From an uncultured Lachnospiraceae bacterium (GTDB lineage Bacteria > Bacillota > Clostridia > Lachnospirales > Lachnospiraceae), in contig CACWQE010000010.1 in NCBI GenBank assembly GCA_902762905.1, positions 1-60,820 on the forward strand: a DNA stretch of 60,820 bases, in the 5' to 3' direction. The notes under the pieces were generated by a model, which saw only the letters and a program-made list of their open reading frames with translations, was not told where the DNA came from and ran no database searches. Of this stretch, positions 7,869-16,554 are shown piece after piece; positions within the stretch are counted from its first letter, which is position 1; each line of letters starts with the position of its first letter. A program made the translations under genes and the position numbers.

Positions 7869-9557
7869 TCACTCCGAAAAGTTCTCAAGAAATTCACGAA
7901 AATCTCTTCTTGCTCCCTCAATCACACTATCTTCTCTGGTATCTAGTGCTTTCTCAAATTCCTGAAGCGCATACTCAATCTGCATCCGTTCCATCCCGAT
8001 ACTCTCTTCATACAGACGTTCTCCACGCAATAATAAAAGCTTATTTTCTTCTTTGTCTCTTGGATGAATTTTCAGATACGATAAAGCTTCCATTCGCTCT
8101 CTGATCTCTTCTTCCGTCATATCTGTGGCATTCGTCTTAATAATCTGTTTTGTAATCTCTCCAGTCGATACTACCTTGATTTCCACTTCCAGAATGGAAT
8201 TCACATCATACGTGTAAGTAACATCAATTGCTTCTTTTCCAGCTTCTGCCTTCGGAACTTTAATACAGATTTCCCCTAAATATACATTATTGGAAGCAAA
8301 GCGGCTCTCCCCCTGTAACACCTTGCATCGAATCTGTGTCTGGTTATCATTGACCGTAAATAAACGCTCGGTCCGGCTTGCCGGAATCGTTGTATTTCGT
8401 TCAATAATTGGACAGAAATGCCCATCCTCATATCTCCCATTGTCTTTCTCGATCACAACTTCCGTACCAAGTGTAAATGGACATACATCTGTAAGAATCA
8501 CTTCTTTAATGCTATCCTTTCGTTCTTTCATTGCTCCCTGTACGGCAGCCCCTAGCGCTACCGTCTCATCTGGATTAATTGAAGTATCCGGCAGATTATG
8601 AAATAATTTTCCTACAAATTTACGGATAAATGGCAGTTTGGTTGCACCACCAACCAGTACCACACGGTCAATATCCCGAAGACGTACATTTGCATCCGCA
8701 AGACTTCTCTTGATCGGCTGACGGATCTTATCGAGTAGTTCATCGCATTTTGCCTCATACTCCTCCATGGATAATTCCATCTCATAGATCTCATCCTGAA
8801 TCTTACAAATCATCTTCGAATACCGGTTATCCGAGAATCCAATCTTGCAGTTCTCAGCCTGTTTTGTAATGTGCCGTCTCTCTTTATCTGTAAGACTTTC
8901 TTCTTCGATCTCAGGATGCTTGTCAAAGAAAATCTGTTCAATCACTTTCGTAAAATCTTCGCCGCCTAAGAAATTATCTCCAGCTACTGCACGTACTTCA
9001 ATGATCGAATCAAACAACTCCAGAATCGACACATCAAAGGTACCACCACCAAGGTCAAATACTAAAAACTTACCATTCTCACGATTTTGATAAAGACCAT
9101 ATGCAATGGCGGCAGCCGTTGGCTCACTGATAATACGCTCCACCGTAAGACCCGCTAATTCTCCTGCCCGTTTCGTTGCTTTGCGCCGTTCATCATTAAA
9201 ATATGCCGGCACACTGATCACAGCTTCCGTTACCTCTTCCTGCAGGAAACACTCAGCATCTTCTTTCAACGCCTTCAAAACCAACGCAGAAAGCTCCTCC
9301 GGCAGGAACTTCTTACCGGATAATTCATATACTTTCTCACTTCCCATACTCCGCTTAAATACGGCGGCTGAACTTTCCGGATGAAGCAGCATGCGTTCTT
9401 TGGCAGTTTCCCCAATATATACCTGTCCCTCCTCATCCACACTGACAACCGATGGAGTCAGATTCTTTCCTAACCGGTTCGGAATAATCTTCGGTCCATC
9501 TTCCGTATAATATGCCACCAGACTATTCGTGGTTCCTAAATCAATTCCTATTATCAT
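7869..9557 (-). CDS. hscC: Hsp70-family chaperone of the HscC type
   Basis: This 562-residue Hsp70 is shorter than DnaK (about 610-640) and follows the HscC subfamily along its length. The ATPase domain starts MIIGIDLGTTNSLVAYY, continues with KRSMGS and VISVPAYFNDERRKATKRA, and has FDLGGGTFDVSILE; the substrate domain contains LTDVCPFTLGTEV and IIERNTTIPASRTE. The C-terminal lid is short (LKIHPRDKEENKLLL onward). Start: AGAGGAATGAGAATATG. It lies 12 bp downstream of a large J-like/TPR protein, so the pair is probably one operon and a chaperone-partner system, as HscC works with dedicated J-proteins in E. coli. No grpE or dnaJ is nearby. Confidence 0.93.
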   Translation of the reverse strand: MIIGIDLGTTNSLVAYYTEDGPKIIPNRLGKNLTPSVVSVDEEGQVYIGETAKERMLLHPESSAAVFKRSMGSEKVYELSGKKFLPEELSALVLKALKEDAECFLQEEVTEAVISVPAYFNDERRKATKRAGELAGLTVERIISEPTAAAIAYGLYQNRENGKFLVFDLGGGTFDVSILELFDSIIEVRAVAGDNFLGGEDFTKVIEQIFFDKHPEIEEESLTDKERRHITKQAENCKIGFSDNRYSKMICKIQDEIYEMELSMEEYEAKCDELLDKIRQPIKRSLADANVRLRDIDRVVLVGGATKLPFIRKFVGKLFHNLPDTSINPDETVALGAAVQGAMKERKDSIKEVILTDVCPFTLGTEVVIEKDNGRYEDGHFCPIIERNTTIPASRTERLFTVNDNQTQIRCKVLQGESRFASNNVYLGEICIKVPKAEAGKEAIDVTYTYDVNSILEVEIKVVSTGEITKQIIKTNATDMTEEEIRERMEALSYLKIHPRDKEENKLLLLRGERLYEESIGMERMQIEYALQEFEKALDTREDSVIEGARRDFREFLENFSE

Positions 9558-9569
9558 ATTCTCATTCCT

Positions 9570-12500
9570 CTATTTCTTTAATGTACTAAGCTGATACTGT
9601 GCACACGGATAATCACCCTTCACGGCAATGGCTTTCTCAATGTATTCCCGCGCCTCGTCTAACCGCCCTTCTACCTTGGCAAGCATTCCCTTGGCAAAAT
9701 AGTACTCAAAACATTCCATGCATTCACACGTTACACAGACATTGCAGCCTTCCATCCGTTCAATGTATTCCTTTGCCTCTTTCAGATCTCCGGCACACAG
9801 ACTCATAATGGCATAATCATATAGATACATCAATTGATAACGCTTATCTGCAAGCAGTTCTTCTTCTGAGCCATTCCGCTTATTAAATCTCAAAAAATAT
9901 CCAAGGACATCTTCTCTTGCTTTTTTCTGTTTTCCTAGTAAAAATGTAATCGATGCGGTCACAAACATCAAATGTTCTATCTCATAAGAAAAACTCTCAT
10001 CGCTGCATCGCCAGTATGCCTTGCGAACTATATTCTCTGCCTTTTCCAATTCTCCTTTATCCCTGTAATATTCGGCTATATTCGCAAGATGCTCGCAGGA
10101 GATCTTTGTTTTCAGTGGATTCTTCCACCGTTCGATCACTTTATCAAAATAAGCTTCCGCCTGATCCTGCCGCCCTGCCTGCCGATACGCATCCGCAATA
10201 TCACAATATAAAGACAACAACTGCTCCTCATCCTGTACATCCATCCCATTCCATAGCATTTTCAGTCTGCTATTGCCGGCATATTTTCCTGTAATTGCTT
10301 TAATTCGGTCCTTATAATACGCAATTGCTTTGTCATATTCCCCTTTTTTCATATGGAGTTTAGCAATATCTTCTTTGATATGCTCTGCATTCGGGCGGAA
10401 CTGCAATACCTTACGATTCATCTCAATTGCCTTATCATATTCTCCAAGCAGGGTATAACACTCTGCCAGATTCATATATGGTAACGGCTCCCGTTCCGGA
10501 TCTAATTCAATCGCCTGTAATAGCGGCTTCACCGCTTCCTGTACCCGTCTTAACTTCAAGAGAGCACAGCCCAGATTATTATACGCATAATATGCTTCCG
10601 CATTCCGGTCAATTGCCTTCTCACAACTGTCTACCGCCTCTTCTAGATCATACAGATCAATCTGGAGATTGCCCTTCTCCAAATAAGCATCCGAGGAATC
10701 CGTCAATGCAATCATACGATCTGCGTATTCAATTCCTTTCCGGCACAGATTCAGATCCTTATTGCGGTTACTCATATAACTATAGACATACATTAACCGT
10801 CTGATTGCCGGCACATAATCTGGATTTCCATTCAATATCTCTTCATATACCCCTATGGCTTTCTGTTGTTTATCAACCGCCTCATAGCATGTGCCCAACT
10901 TCATTCTTCTTGTCAAATCGTCGGGCTGTTCGGCTAGCATCTTCTTTGCAATCTGTAATGCCTCTTTCGCCTGATTCTCCCGCAGACACAGATCAATCTT
11001 AAATAAACGCATCACATCCGAATCCTGATGTTCCTCCAAATAAGAATTCACAATTGCAAACGTCCTGCTTACATTATCCAGATCCCAATATAAAACCGCA
11101 TATTCCCTCTCGACTTCTGCAGAATCTTCGATATCAGTCTCCTCGCTATGCTCAGCTATCCTCTGCCGCAATACCTCAATCTGCTCCAATGCCTTTTGTA
11201 CATTTTCTTTTGAGAAATCCTTGTAATGAATACACCGAATACGGTCAAATTCCAGACTATCACTTTCTAAGCCTGCTTCCCTTGCTGCCTGAATAACCTG
11301 TTCTACATCATCATACTGATCAAAGTTATAAAACACATCTGCTGCCAATATATACGGCGGAACATACCCTGGATATATCTCAATACACATGAAATAATCA
11401 TCAATAACTTCTTTGGCATTGCGCAGCTCATAATTTGCTCTCTGACGATGCACATATGCCGGAAAGAATCCTCTGTCTTTCTTTATGATCTGATCGCACA
11501 TATCCACACATGCCTCATATGCTTTGGCATCTAAATAAAATCGTGCCATCTGCTCCATATAAGATAACTTTACTAATGTGTTACTTTCCTCTTCAATTGC
11601 CTGTTCAATATATTGCCTCGTTGTGGCATATGCCTGCTCTTTGTCCGCACCTTTTTCATTCCGATATGTTACTTCCCAATTGCATACACCTAAAGAAAAA
11701 TGAGCTAACGACAACCGGTTCTTCCGTTTCTTCATCTCTTCCGTACCATCATCCACAGACTCTTCAATCATGGCAAGCCACTTTTTAGCATAAGGAAATG
11801 CCTCCGCATAATTCTCATTTGCCAGATAGAGACGGCAGCGCAGGTTCACATAATCGTAATCTTCTCCCTCTTCCAGCTTATCTAATAACTGAATCCCCTT
11901 CTCAAACTCTTTTTGTTGATAATAACACCAGCCAAGTTTGATCACAGTATCACGGCTCTCTTCTGCTGCTAACCTCTCTGTATACTTCTTCACCAATACT
12001 TCATTGATTCGATCCAGAAGAACCAGACATTCTGTATCCTGCACCCGATCCTCCAATACCGCTTCAACCTGTTCCTTGGCATTCTCCGGATCTCCTTCTA
12101 AGAACGTACACTCCGCAATACCTAAACTTGCTCCAAAATCATCCGGATTCTTCTCCAGCAATGTCTCATATATCTGTTTTGCAGCCTCCGTCTTATGATT
12201 CTTTAACAAACTGCCCGCATATGTCCGTTCTATATATACATTATCCGAATATTCAAAATCCAGATCTTTCATAATTGTCAAGGCTTTCTCATCATATTCT
12301 GTCAATTCATCTGACTTTGCTTTTTCCCGCACCTGATCCGCTTTCATCATATAGTAACGTGCCTTCTCCACTTCCGTATATGGATGTATCACATCAAACG
12401 CAGACAATTCATGCAATAATCTCGATACCTGTTCTAAATCACCATCTTCTTCTGCACTCTTCGTCTCATATAACTTATTAATATAATCATCAACCTTGCT

Positions 12501-13046
12501 ATCTGTCTTGCCTTCAAACAGTTCATAATCAATAAATGTCTGTGATTCCATCTGCCATTGCATATAATCTAAGAAATTCTCTGCAAACTTCTCTTTGAGC
12601 TGATCGACATTCTCCCGGTATGCAAACCGTTTATCCATGGCAAGCCATATATTCTGCGGCAGGTAAGAGTGTCCCATTACATATACCAACAGTTTCTCTG
12701 CCGCCTCTAATTCGGTATCCAGATCATCACAAATCGGATCGTGTAACAATTCTTCCCATAAAGAAACATCCCTTCTTGTCTTCACATCCTGATAAATGTG
12801 GTCAATCCGGTCGATCCACAAATCTACGTCATCTTTCTTTTTATAGGAAAGATCCGTCACTTCTTCCACACTCTTCTCTATCTCTACCTGATTGGCATAT
12901 ACCAATGCTTCTTCATATGCCCGTCGTAATTCTTTAAATCCCTCTTCATCATCCTCCGGGTTCACAGATGGAAGTTTCGCACGATATGCTTTTTTGATCA
13001 ATTCTTCCTCTTTTGTTGGTTCAATGCCTAATATCTCCCAGAACAT
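9570..13046 (-). CDS. Giant J-like domain protein with TPR repeats
   Basis: This 1158-residue protein begins with a short J-like domain (about 1-50: MFWEILGIEPTKEEELIKKA, then FKELRRAYEEAL). The HPD tripeptide that stimulates Hsp70 ATPase is missing; the loop reads LPSVNPEDDEEG. From about residue 180 to the end are many TPR-type helical repeats (for example EAYYAYNNLGCALLKLRRV and PYMNLAECYTLLGEYDKAIE). There is no signal peptide or membrane segment, so it is probably cytosolic. GGGAGG precedes the ATG. It is first in a two-gene operon with hscC, which suggests a scaffold or co-chaperone for that Hsp70. Client and pathway are unknown. Confidence 0.88.
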   Translation of the reverse strand: MFWEILGIEPTKEEELIKKAYRAKLPSVNPEDDEEGFKELRRAYEEALVYANQVEIEKSVEEVTDLSYKKKDDVDLWIDRIDHIYQDVKTRRDVSLWEELLHDPICDDLDTELEAAEKLLVYVMGHSYLPQNIWLAMDKRFAYRENVDQLKEKFAENFLDYMQWQMESQTFIDYELFEGKTDSKVDDYINKLYETKSAEEDGDLEQVSRLLHELSAFDVIHPYTEVEKARYYMMKADQVREKAKSDELTEYDEKALTIMKDLDFEYSDNVYIERTYAGSLLKNHKTEAAKQIYETLLEKNPDDFGASLGIAECTFLEGDPENAKEQVEAVLEDRVQDTECLVLLDRINEVLVKKYTERLAAEESRDTVIKLGWCYYQQKEFEKGIQLLDKLEEGEDYDYVNLRCRLYLANENYAEAFPYAKKWLAMIEESVDDGTEEMKKRKNRLSLAHFSLGVCNWEVTYRNEKGADKEQAYATTRQYIEQAIEEESNTLVKLSYMEQMARFYLDAKAYEACVDMCDQIIKKDRGFFPAYVHRQRANYELRNAKEVIDDYFMCIEIYPGYVPPYILAADVFYNFDQYDDVEQVIQAAREAGLESDSLEFDRIRCIHYKDFSKENVQKALEQIEVLRQRIAEHSEETDIEDSAEVEREYAVLYWDLDNVSRTFAIVNSYLEEHQDSDVMRLFKIDLCLRENQAKEALQIAKKMLAEQPDDLTRRMKLGTCYEAVDKQQKAIGVYEEILNGNPDYVPAIRRLMYVYSYMSNRNKDLNLCRKGIEYADRMIALTDSSDAYLEKGNLQIDLYDLEEAVDSCEKAIDRNAEAYYAYNNLGCALLKLRRVQEAVKPLLQAIELDPEREPLPYMNLAECYTLLGEYDKAIEMNRKVLQFRPNAEHIKEDIAKLHMKKGEYDKAIAYYKDRIKAITGKYAGNSRLKMLWNGMDVQDEEQLLSLYCDIADAYRQAGRQDQAEAYFDKVIERWKNPLKTKISCEHLANIAEYYRDKGELEKAENIVRKAYWRCSDESFSYEIEHLMFVTASITFLLGKQKKAREDVLGYFLRFNKRNGSEEELLADKRYQLMYLYDYAIMSLCAGDLKEAKEYIERMEGCNVCVTCECMECFEYYFAKGMLAKVEGRLDEAREYIEKAIAVKGDYPCAQYQLSTLKK

Positions 13047-13088
13047 AACATCCTCCCATAGTACTCAAAATACGTATATATTCCTTTG

Positions 13089-13118
13089 ATTGTATCACAA
13101 TTCATTATGTATTTGCAA
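13089..13118 (-). promoter_or_regulatory. Probable promoter of the J/TPR-hscC operon
   Basis: On the minus strand TTGCAA (13113-13118) is 18 bp from TACAAT (13089-13094), which is preceded by TGA like an extended -10. It sits 45-75 bp upstream of the J/TPR start and does not overlap the divergent purC promoter. The spacing is slightly long, so the call is moderate. Confidence 0.4.
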
Positions 13119-13135
13119 ATTTCGGAAGATATGAC

Positions 13136-13164
13136 TTGATTTTTTGAAAAAAATCTACTATCCT
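13136..13164 (+). promoter_or_regulatory. Probable promoter of purC
   Basis: TTGATT (13136-13141) and TATCCT (13159-13164) are 17 bp apart, 50 bp upstream of the purC start. The -10 is imperfect. The leader is too short for a purine riboswitch. The adjacent divergent promoter for the J/TPR gene lies 18 bp to the left. Confidence 0.45.
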
Positions 13165-13213
13165 TAATGGGAAATATTGCTTATAAAATAATCAGATTGT
13201 GAGGTATGTAGGA

Positions 13214-14098
13214 ATGAGCGCAAAGGAATTAAAGCCTATCAAAGAAGGCAAAGTACGCGAGATCTATGACAACGGAGACAGCCTGATCATGGTGGCAACT
13301 GATCGTATCAGCTGTTTTGACGTTATCCTTAAAAACATTATCAGCAAGAAAGGAACCGTGCTTACACAGATGTCTAAGTTCTGGTTTGATCTGACTTCTG
13401 ATATTCTTCCAAATCACATGATATCCGCAGACGTAAAGGATATGCCGGAATTCTTCCAGCAGCCAAAGTTTGACGGTAACAGTATGATGTGCCGCAAATT
13501 ACAGATGCTGCCTGTAGAATGTATCGTTCGTGGTTATATCACCGGAAGCGGCTGGGCTAGCTATCAAAAGAATGGTACTGTATGTGGCATCACTCTTCCA
13601 GAAGGTTTGAAAGAATCTGACAAGTTACCTGAACCAATCTATACTCCTTCTACCAAAGCTGAGATCGGCGATCATGATGAGAACATCTCATTTGAGCAGA
13701 GTGTAGAGCATTTAGAGAAAGAATTCCCTGGCAAAGGTTTGGAATACGCAACCAAGTTAAAAGATTACACGATTGCTCTTTACAAGAAATGTGCAGATTA
13801 CGCACTGACAAAGGGAATCATTATTGCAGATACCAAGTTTGAATTCGGTTTAGACGAGAACGGTAACATCGTATTAGGCGATGAGATGCTGACACCAGAC
13901 AGCTCTCGTTTCTGGCCAGCAGAAGGTTATGAGGCTGGTCACAGCCAGCCATCTTTTGATAAACAGTTTGCAAGAGACTGGCTCAAAGCAAACGAAGGCA
14001 AGCACGATTGGGAGCTTCCAGCAGATGTTGCTCAGAAGACAATTGATAAATATTTAGAAGCATATGAAATGATTACCGGCAAGAAATTAGAAGCATAA
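13214..14098 (+). CDS. purC: Phosphoribosylaminoimidazole-succinocarboxamide synthase (SAICAR synthetase)
   Basis: PurC ligates aspartate to CAIR. The 294-residue form matches the longer PurC type found in many bacteria and yeast. Signatures are KEGKVREIYDNGDSLIMVAT near the N-terminus, CIVRGYITGSGWASYQKNG, and the catalytic-core segment DTKFEFGLDENG followed by LGDEMLTPDSSRFWP. I chose the ATG at 13214: GAGG stands 9 nt before it, whereas the in-frame GTG at 13199 has no ribosome-binding site and overlaps that GAGG. It is one of only two plus-strand genes here, divergent from the J/TPR gene and convergent with purE, separated from purE by a shared terminator. Confidence 0.97.
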   Translation: MSAKELKPIKEGKVREIYDNGDSLIMVATDRISCFDVILKNIISKKGTVLTQMSKFWFDLTSDILPNHMISADVKDMPEFFQQPKFDGNSMMCRKLQMLPVECIVRGYITGSGWASYQKNGTVCGITLPEGLKESDKLPEPIYTPSTKAEIGDHDENISFEQSVEHLEKEFPGKGLEYATKLKDYTIALYKKCADYALTKGIIIADTKFEFGLDENGNIVLGDEMLTPDSSRFWPAEGYEAGHSQPSFDKQFARDWLKANEGKHDWELPADVAQKTIDKYLEAYEMITGKKLEA

Positions 14099-14135
14099 TT
14101 ACCATCTGTCGATCGTTTCATTCTATATCATAGCA

Positions 14136-14187
14136 AAAAAGAACTACCCAATGTATCACTATACACAACATTGGATAGTTCTTTTTA
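14136..14187. terminator. Bidirectional terminator between purC and purE
   Basis: AGAACTACCCAATGT (14140-14154) pairs with ACATTGGATAGTTCT (14168-14182) with a single wobble. The stem is flanked by an A run on the left and a T run on the right, so it can stop transcription on both strands of this convergent pair. Confidence 0.88.
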
Positions 14188-14200
14188 TATTCATTCTATC

Positions 14201-14689
14201 TTACTTGAACTTCTCGATCACTTCTGCATTGGCTTTCATTGCAGCCTGCTCCATCTCTTTGCGTTCTGCCAATAACTGTTTCTTGATCTCATCATGCTTC
14301 ACAGCCATAATCTGTAATGCAAGATATGCTGCATTCTTACTTCCGTTAATTGCAACCGTTGCTACCGGAATACCAGAAGGCATCTGTACAATTGACATCA
14401 ATGCATCCATACCATCTAACACTGAACCAGAAAGTGGAACACCAATGACCGGCAATACTGTCTGGGACGCTACCACACCCGGAAGTGCCGCTGCCATACC
14501 TGCTGCTGTAATAATAACCTCTGTTCCATCGTTATTACATTCCTCAATAAACTCTGAAAGTCCTAAATGTGCACGGTGAGCAGATAAGCATCGCACATTC
14601 ACTTCTACGCCATAATTTTTCAAAATTCCAACCGCTGGTTCTACCTTCGAAAGATCACTGGTAGAGCCCATGATAATTGCCACTTTCAT
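14201..14689 (-). CDS. purE: N5-carboxyaminoimidazole ribonucleotide mutase
   Basis: PurE class I moves the carboxylate of N5-CAIR to carbon 4, directly before the PurC step. The 162-residue protein starts with the conserved MKVAIIMGSTSDLSKVEPA segment (Ser-Asp pair) and contains CLSAHRAHLG, ITAAGMAAALPGVVA and GVPLSGSVLDGMDALMSIVQ, standard class I motifs. GGAGGATATAAG precedes the ATG. It stands alone with its own strong promoter. purK, which would make the N5-CAIR substrate, is not in the window. Confidence 0.97.
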   Translation of the reverse strand: MKVAIIMGSTSDLSKVEPAVGILKNYGVEVNVRCLSAHRAHLGLSEFIEECNNDGTEVIITAAGMAAALPGVVASQTVLPVIGVPLSGSVLDGMDALMSIVQMPSGIPVATVAINGSKNAAYLALQIMAVKHDEIKKQLLAERKEMEQAAMKANAEVIEKFK

Positions 14690-14737
14690 ATTCTTATATC
14701 CTCCATGTATCTATACTTCCGCAAAGCGGATGCATTT

Positions 14738-14766
14738 ATTATAATAAGTATCTTTGTATTCGTCAA
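14738..14766 (-). promoter_or_regulatory. Promoter of purE
   Basis: On the minus strand TTGACG (14761-14766) and TATAAT (14738-14743) are 17 bp apart, close to consensus. The transcript would begin near 14730, and its leader carries a small hairpin TCCGC/GCGGA (about 14718-14730). Confidence 0.75.
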
Positions 14767-14783
14767 TGTAAGATAAATGACGG

Positions 14784-16529
14784 TTATTCCGTTATCTCTG
14801 TGATTCCATGAATATCCGGTAAAGCTACCATAGAATAATTCGTATGATAGATTACATAACCCGGATTCGCCTGTGGAGGTTTCTTCAGATTTCCCCGTCT
14901 CGTATAATCAATCTCCACTTTGGGACTCGTCTTTCCTGAAGAATAATACGCCGCTAACCTTGCCGCTTCTTCATAAGTTGCATCTGGAACATCCTCTGCC
15001 CCTTCTAACTTCACGATCACATGGGAACCCGGCATCTGCTTGGCATGGAACCATAGATCCTTCGCATTGGCAAACTTGAATGTGAGACGATCATTTTGCA
15101 GATTATTCTTTCCTACATACATATGAAATCCATCCGATGAAATATAATGTAACGGTCGGCTCTCTTCTTTCTTCACACCATTCTTCTTCATTGGCTTTGC
15201 TTTCATCAATCCAGCAAGCACCATCTCTTCCCGGATTTCTGCAAGATCCGCTTCCGTCGTTGCCATCTCCATACTATGCTGTAATGTAAGCAATTGTTCT
15301 AATGTCTGCTTACTCTCTTCCACTAACTTAAGGGAAGCTTCACATGTGCGCTTTAATTTGTTATACTTGTTAAAATACCGATTCGCATTTTCAACTGCAG
15401 TTAACGTTGGATCTAATGGAATAGTAAGTTCTTTGCCATCATAATAATTAGTAACCGTAATCTTCGTATCGCCCTCTGCAATCTCATATCCATACGTCTG
15501 TAACAATTCACCGTAAATACGGAACTTGTCACGCTTGTCGGTATCCTTTAGCTGTTTTCGCTGAATATCGTACTTCTTAGAAGTACGTTCCACTGCTGTT
15601 GCAAGAACCTTACGCAGATCTGTAGACTTCTGATGCATTCTCGAATATGTATCTTTCTTAGCATAATACTCCCGTAACAGCTCTGATATATCTTCAAAAG
15701 ACTGCACAGTCATATCGTCATACATTCGAAGAGGAATTGCTGAAAATGCAATCGGTTCTTCCTGCTTATACACGATAACCGGTGCATAATTCCCTTCTTC
15801 TATCCGACGTCTTACCTCACTAAACACATTCCACAAAGCTTCTTTATTCACATCGGCAAGACTATCTGTACTAAAATCTCCGTCCACTCCCGCTTCATAA
15901 CAGATCTCATCAGCAACTAACTTAGAAAAACCGGTAATTGACGAATAGATTGCCTTCTCAATTGATATTGGCTTACCTAATATCTCCTGACAAAATGTAT
16001 CCTTAGTAAGTGTCATTGGATCATACTTCTCATTCGGTGGAAGTACATAATCATAGCCCGGTAACACTTCCCTTACCGAGCTAATATGTGCACCTATTCG
16101 CTTGATGGAATCAATGATCACATCCTTGTCATCTACAAATATAATATTACTGTATTTGCCCATCAACTCAATGATCAGCTTCTTCCGGCACAGATCACCC
16201 ATCTCGTCCAAATGTTCTAGCTCAATCACAATAATCCGCTCTAACCCCGGCTGGCTGACTGACACAATTCTTGCATTGCCAATATGTTTTCTTAGCAACA
16301 TACAAAAATTCGGTGCCTGTGCCGGATTGGCTTTATTCTCTTCTAGAAAATATACAAGGGGCAACGTTGCGCTGGCATTGAGCATCAATCGGAACGTAGT
16401 CTTCAAATTCTTAACTACCAGATTAATCTCATCCGTCTCCGGCTGATAGATCTTGTATATACGTCCACCTACCAGCCGTGTTTTCATATCATTAACAATA
16501 TCTGCTATTACTACTCCATCAAAAGCCAT
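14784..16529 (-). CDS. rqcH: Ribosome quality control protein RqcH (NFACT family, formerly fibronectin-binding protein)
   Basis: RqcH binds obstructed 50S subunits and recruits tRNA-Ala to add C-terminal alanine tails that mark stalled peptides for degradation. The 581-residue protein has the NFACT-N domain (MAFDGVVIADIVNDM onward, with PNFCMLLRKHIGNARI), a long central coiled coil (about 290-440), and the NFACT-R domain with SSDGFHMYVGKNNLQNDRL and LWFHAKQMPGSHVIVKLEGA. The length is typical of Firmicute members (about 570-590). Old annotations call this a surface adhesin (FbpA), but there is no signal peptide. It is followed by purE and preceded by glgA, with 25 bp to the latter. Confidence 0.94.
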   Translation of the reverse strand: MAFDGVVIADIVNDMKTRLVGGRIYKIYQPETDEINLVVKNLKTTFRLMLNASATLPLVYFLEENKANPAQAPNFCMLLRKHIGNARIVSVSQPGLERIIVIELEHLDEMGDLCRKKLIIELMGKYSNIIFVDDKDVIIDSIKRIGAHISSVREVLPGYDYVLPPNEKYDPMTLTKDTFCQEILGKPISIEKAIYSSITGFSKLVADEICYEAGVDGDFSTDSLADVNKEALWNVFSEVRRRIEEGNYAPVIVYKQEEPIAFSAIPLRMYDDMTVQSFEDISELLREYYAKKDTYSRMHQKSTDLRKVLATAVERTSKKYDIQRKQLKDTDKRDKFRIYGELLQTYGYEIAEGDTKITVTNYYDGKELTIPLDPTLTAVENANRYFNKYNKLKRTCEASLKLVEESKQTLEQLLTLQHSMEMATTEADLAEIREEMVLAGLMKAKPMKKNGVKKEESRPLHYISSDGFHMYVGKNNLQNDRLTFKFANAKDLWFHAKQMPGSHVIVKLEGAEDVPDATYEEAARLAAYYSSGKTSPKVEIDYTRRGNLKKPPQANPGYVIYHTNYSMVALPDIHGITEITE

Positions 16530-16554
16530 TGTTATTCTGTCCTCTTTCTATCTG

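Noticed and set aside
13047..13213. Purine riboswitch upstream of purC
   Set aside because: The gap holds two divergent promoters and leaves only about 45 nt of leader for purC, too short for the aptamer plus expression platform, and no aptamer motif is visible.
14784..16529. Fibronectin-binding surface adhesin
   Set aside because: The protein matches the NFACT/RqcH ribosome quality control family and has no signal peptide or cell-wall anchor.
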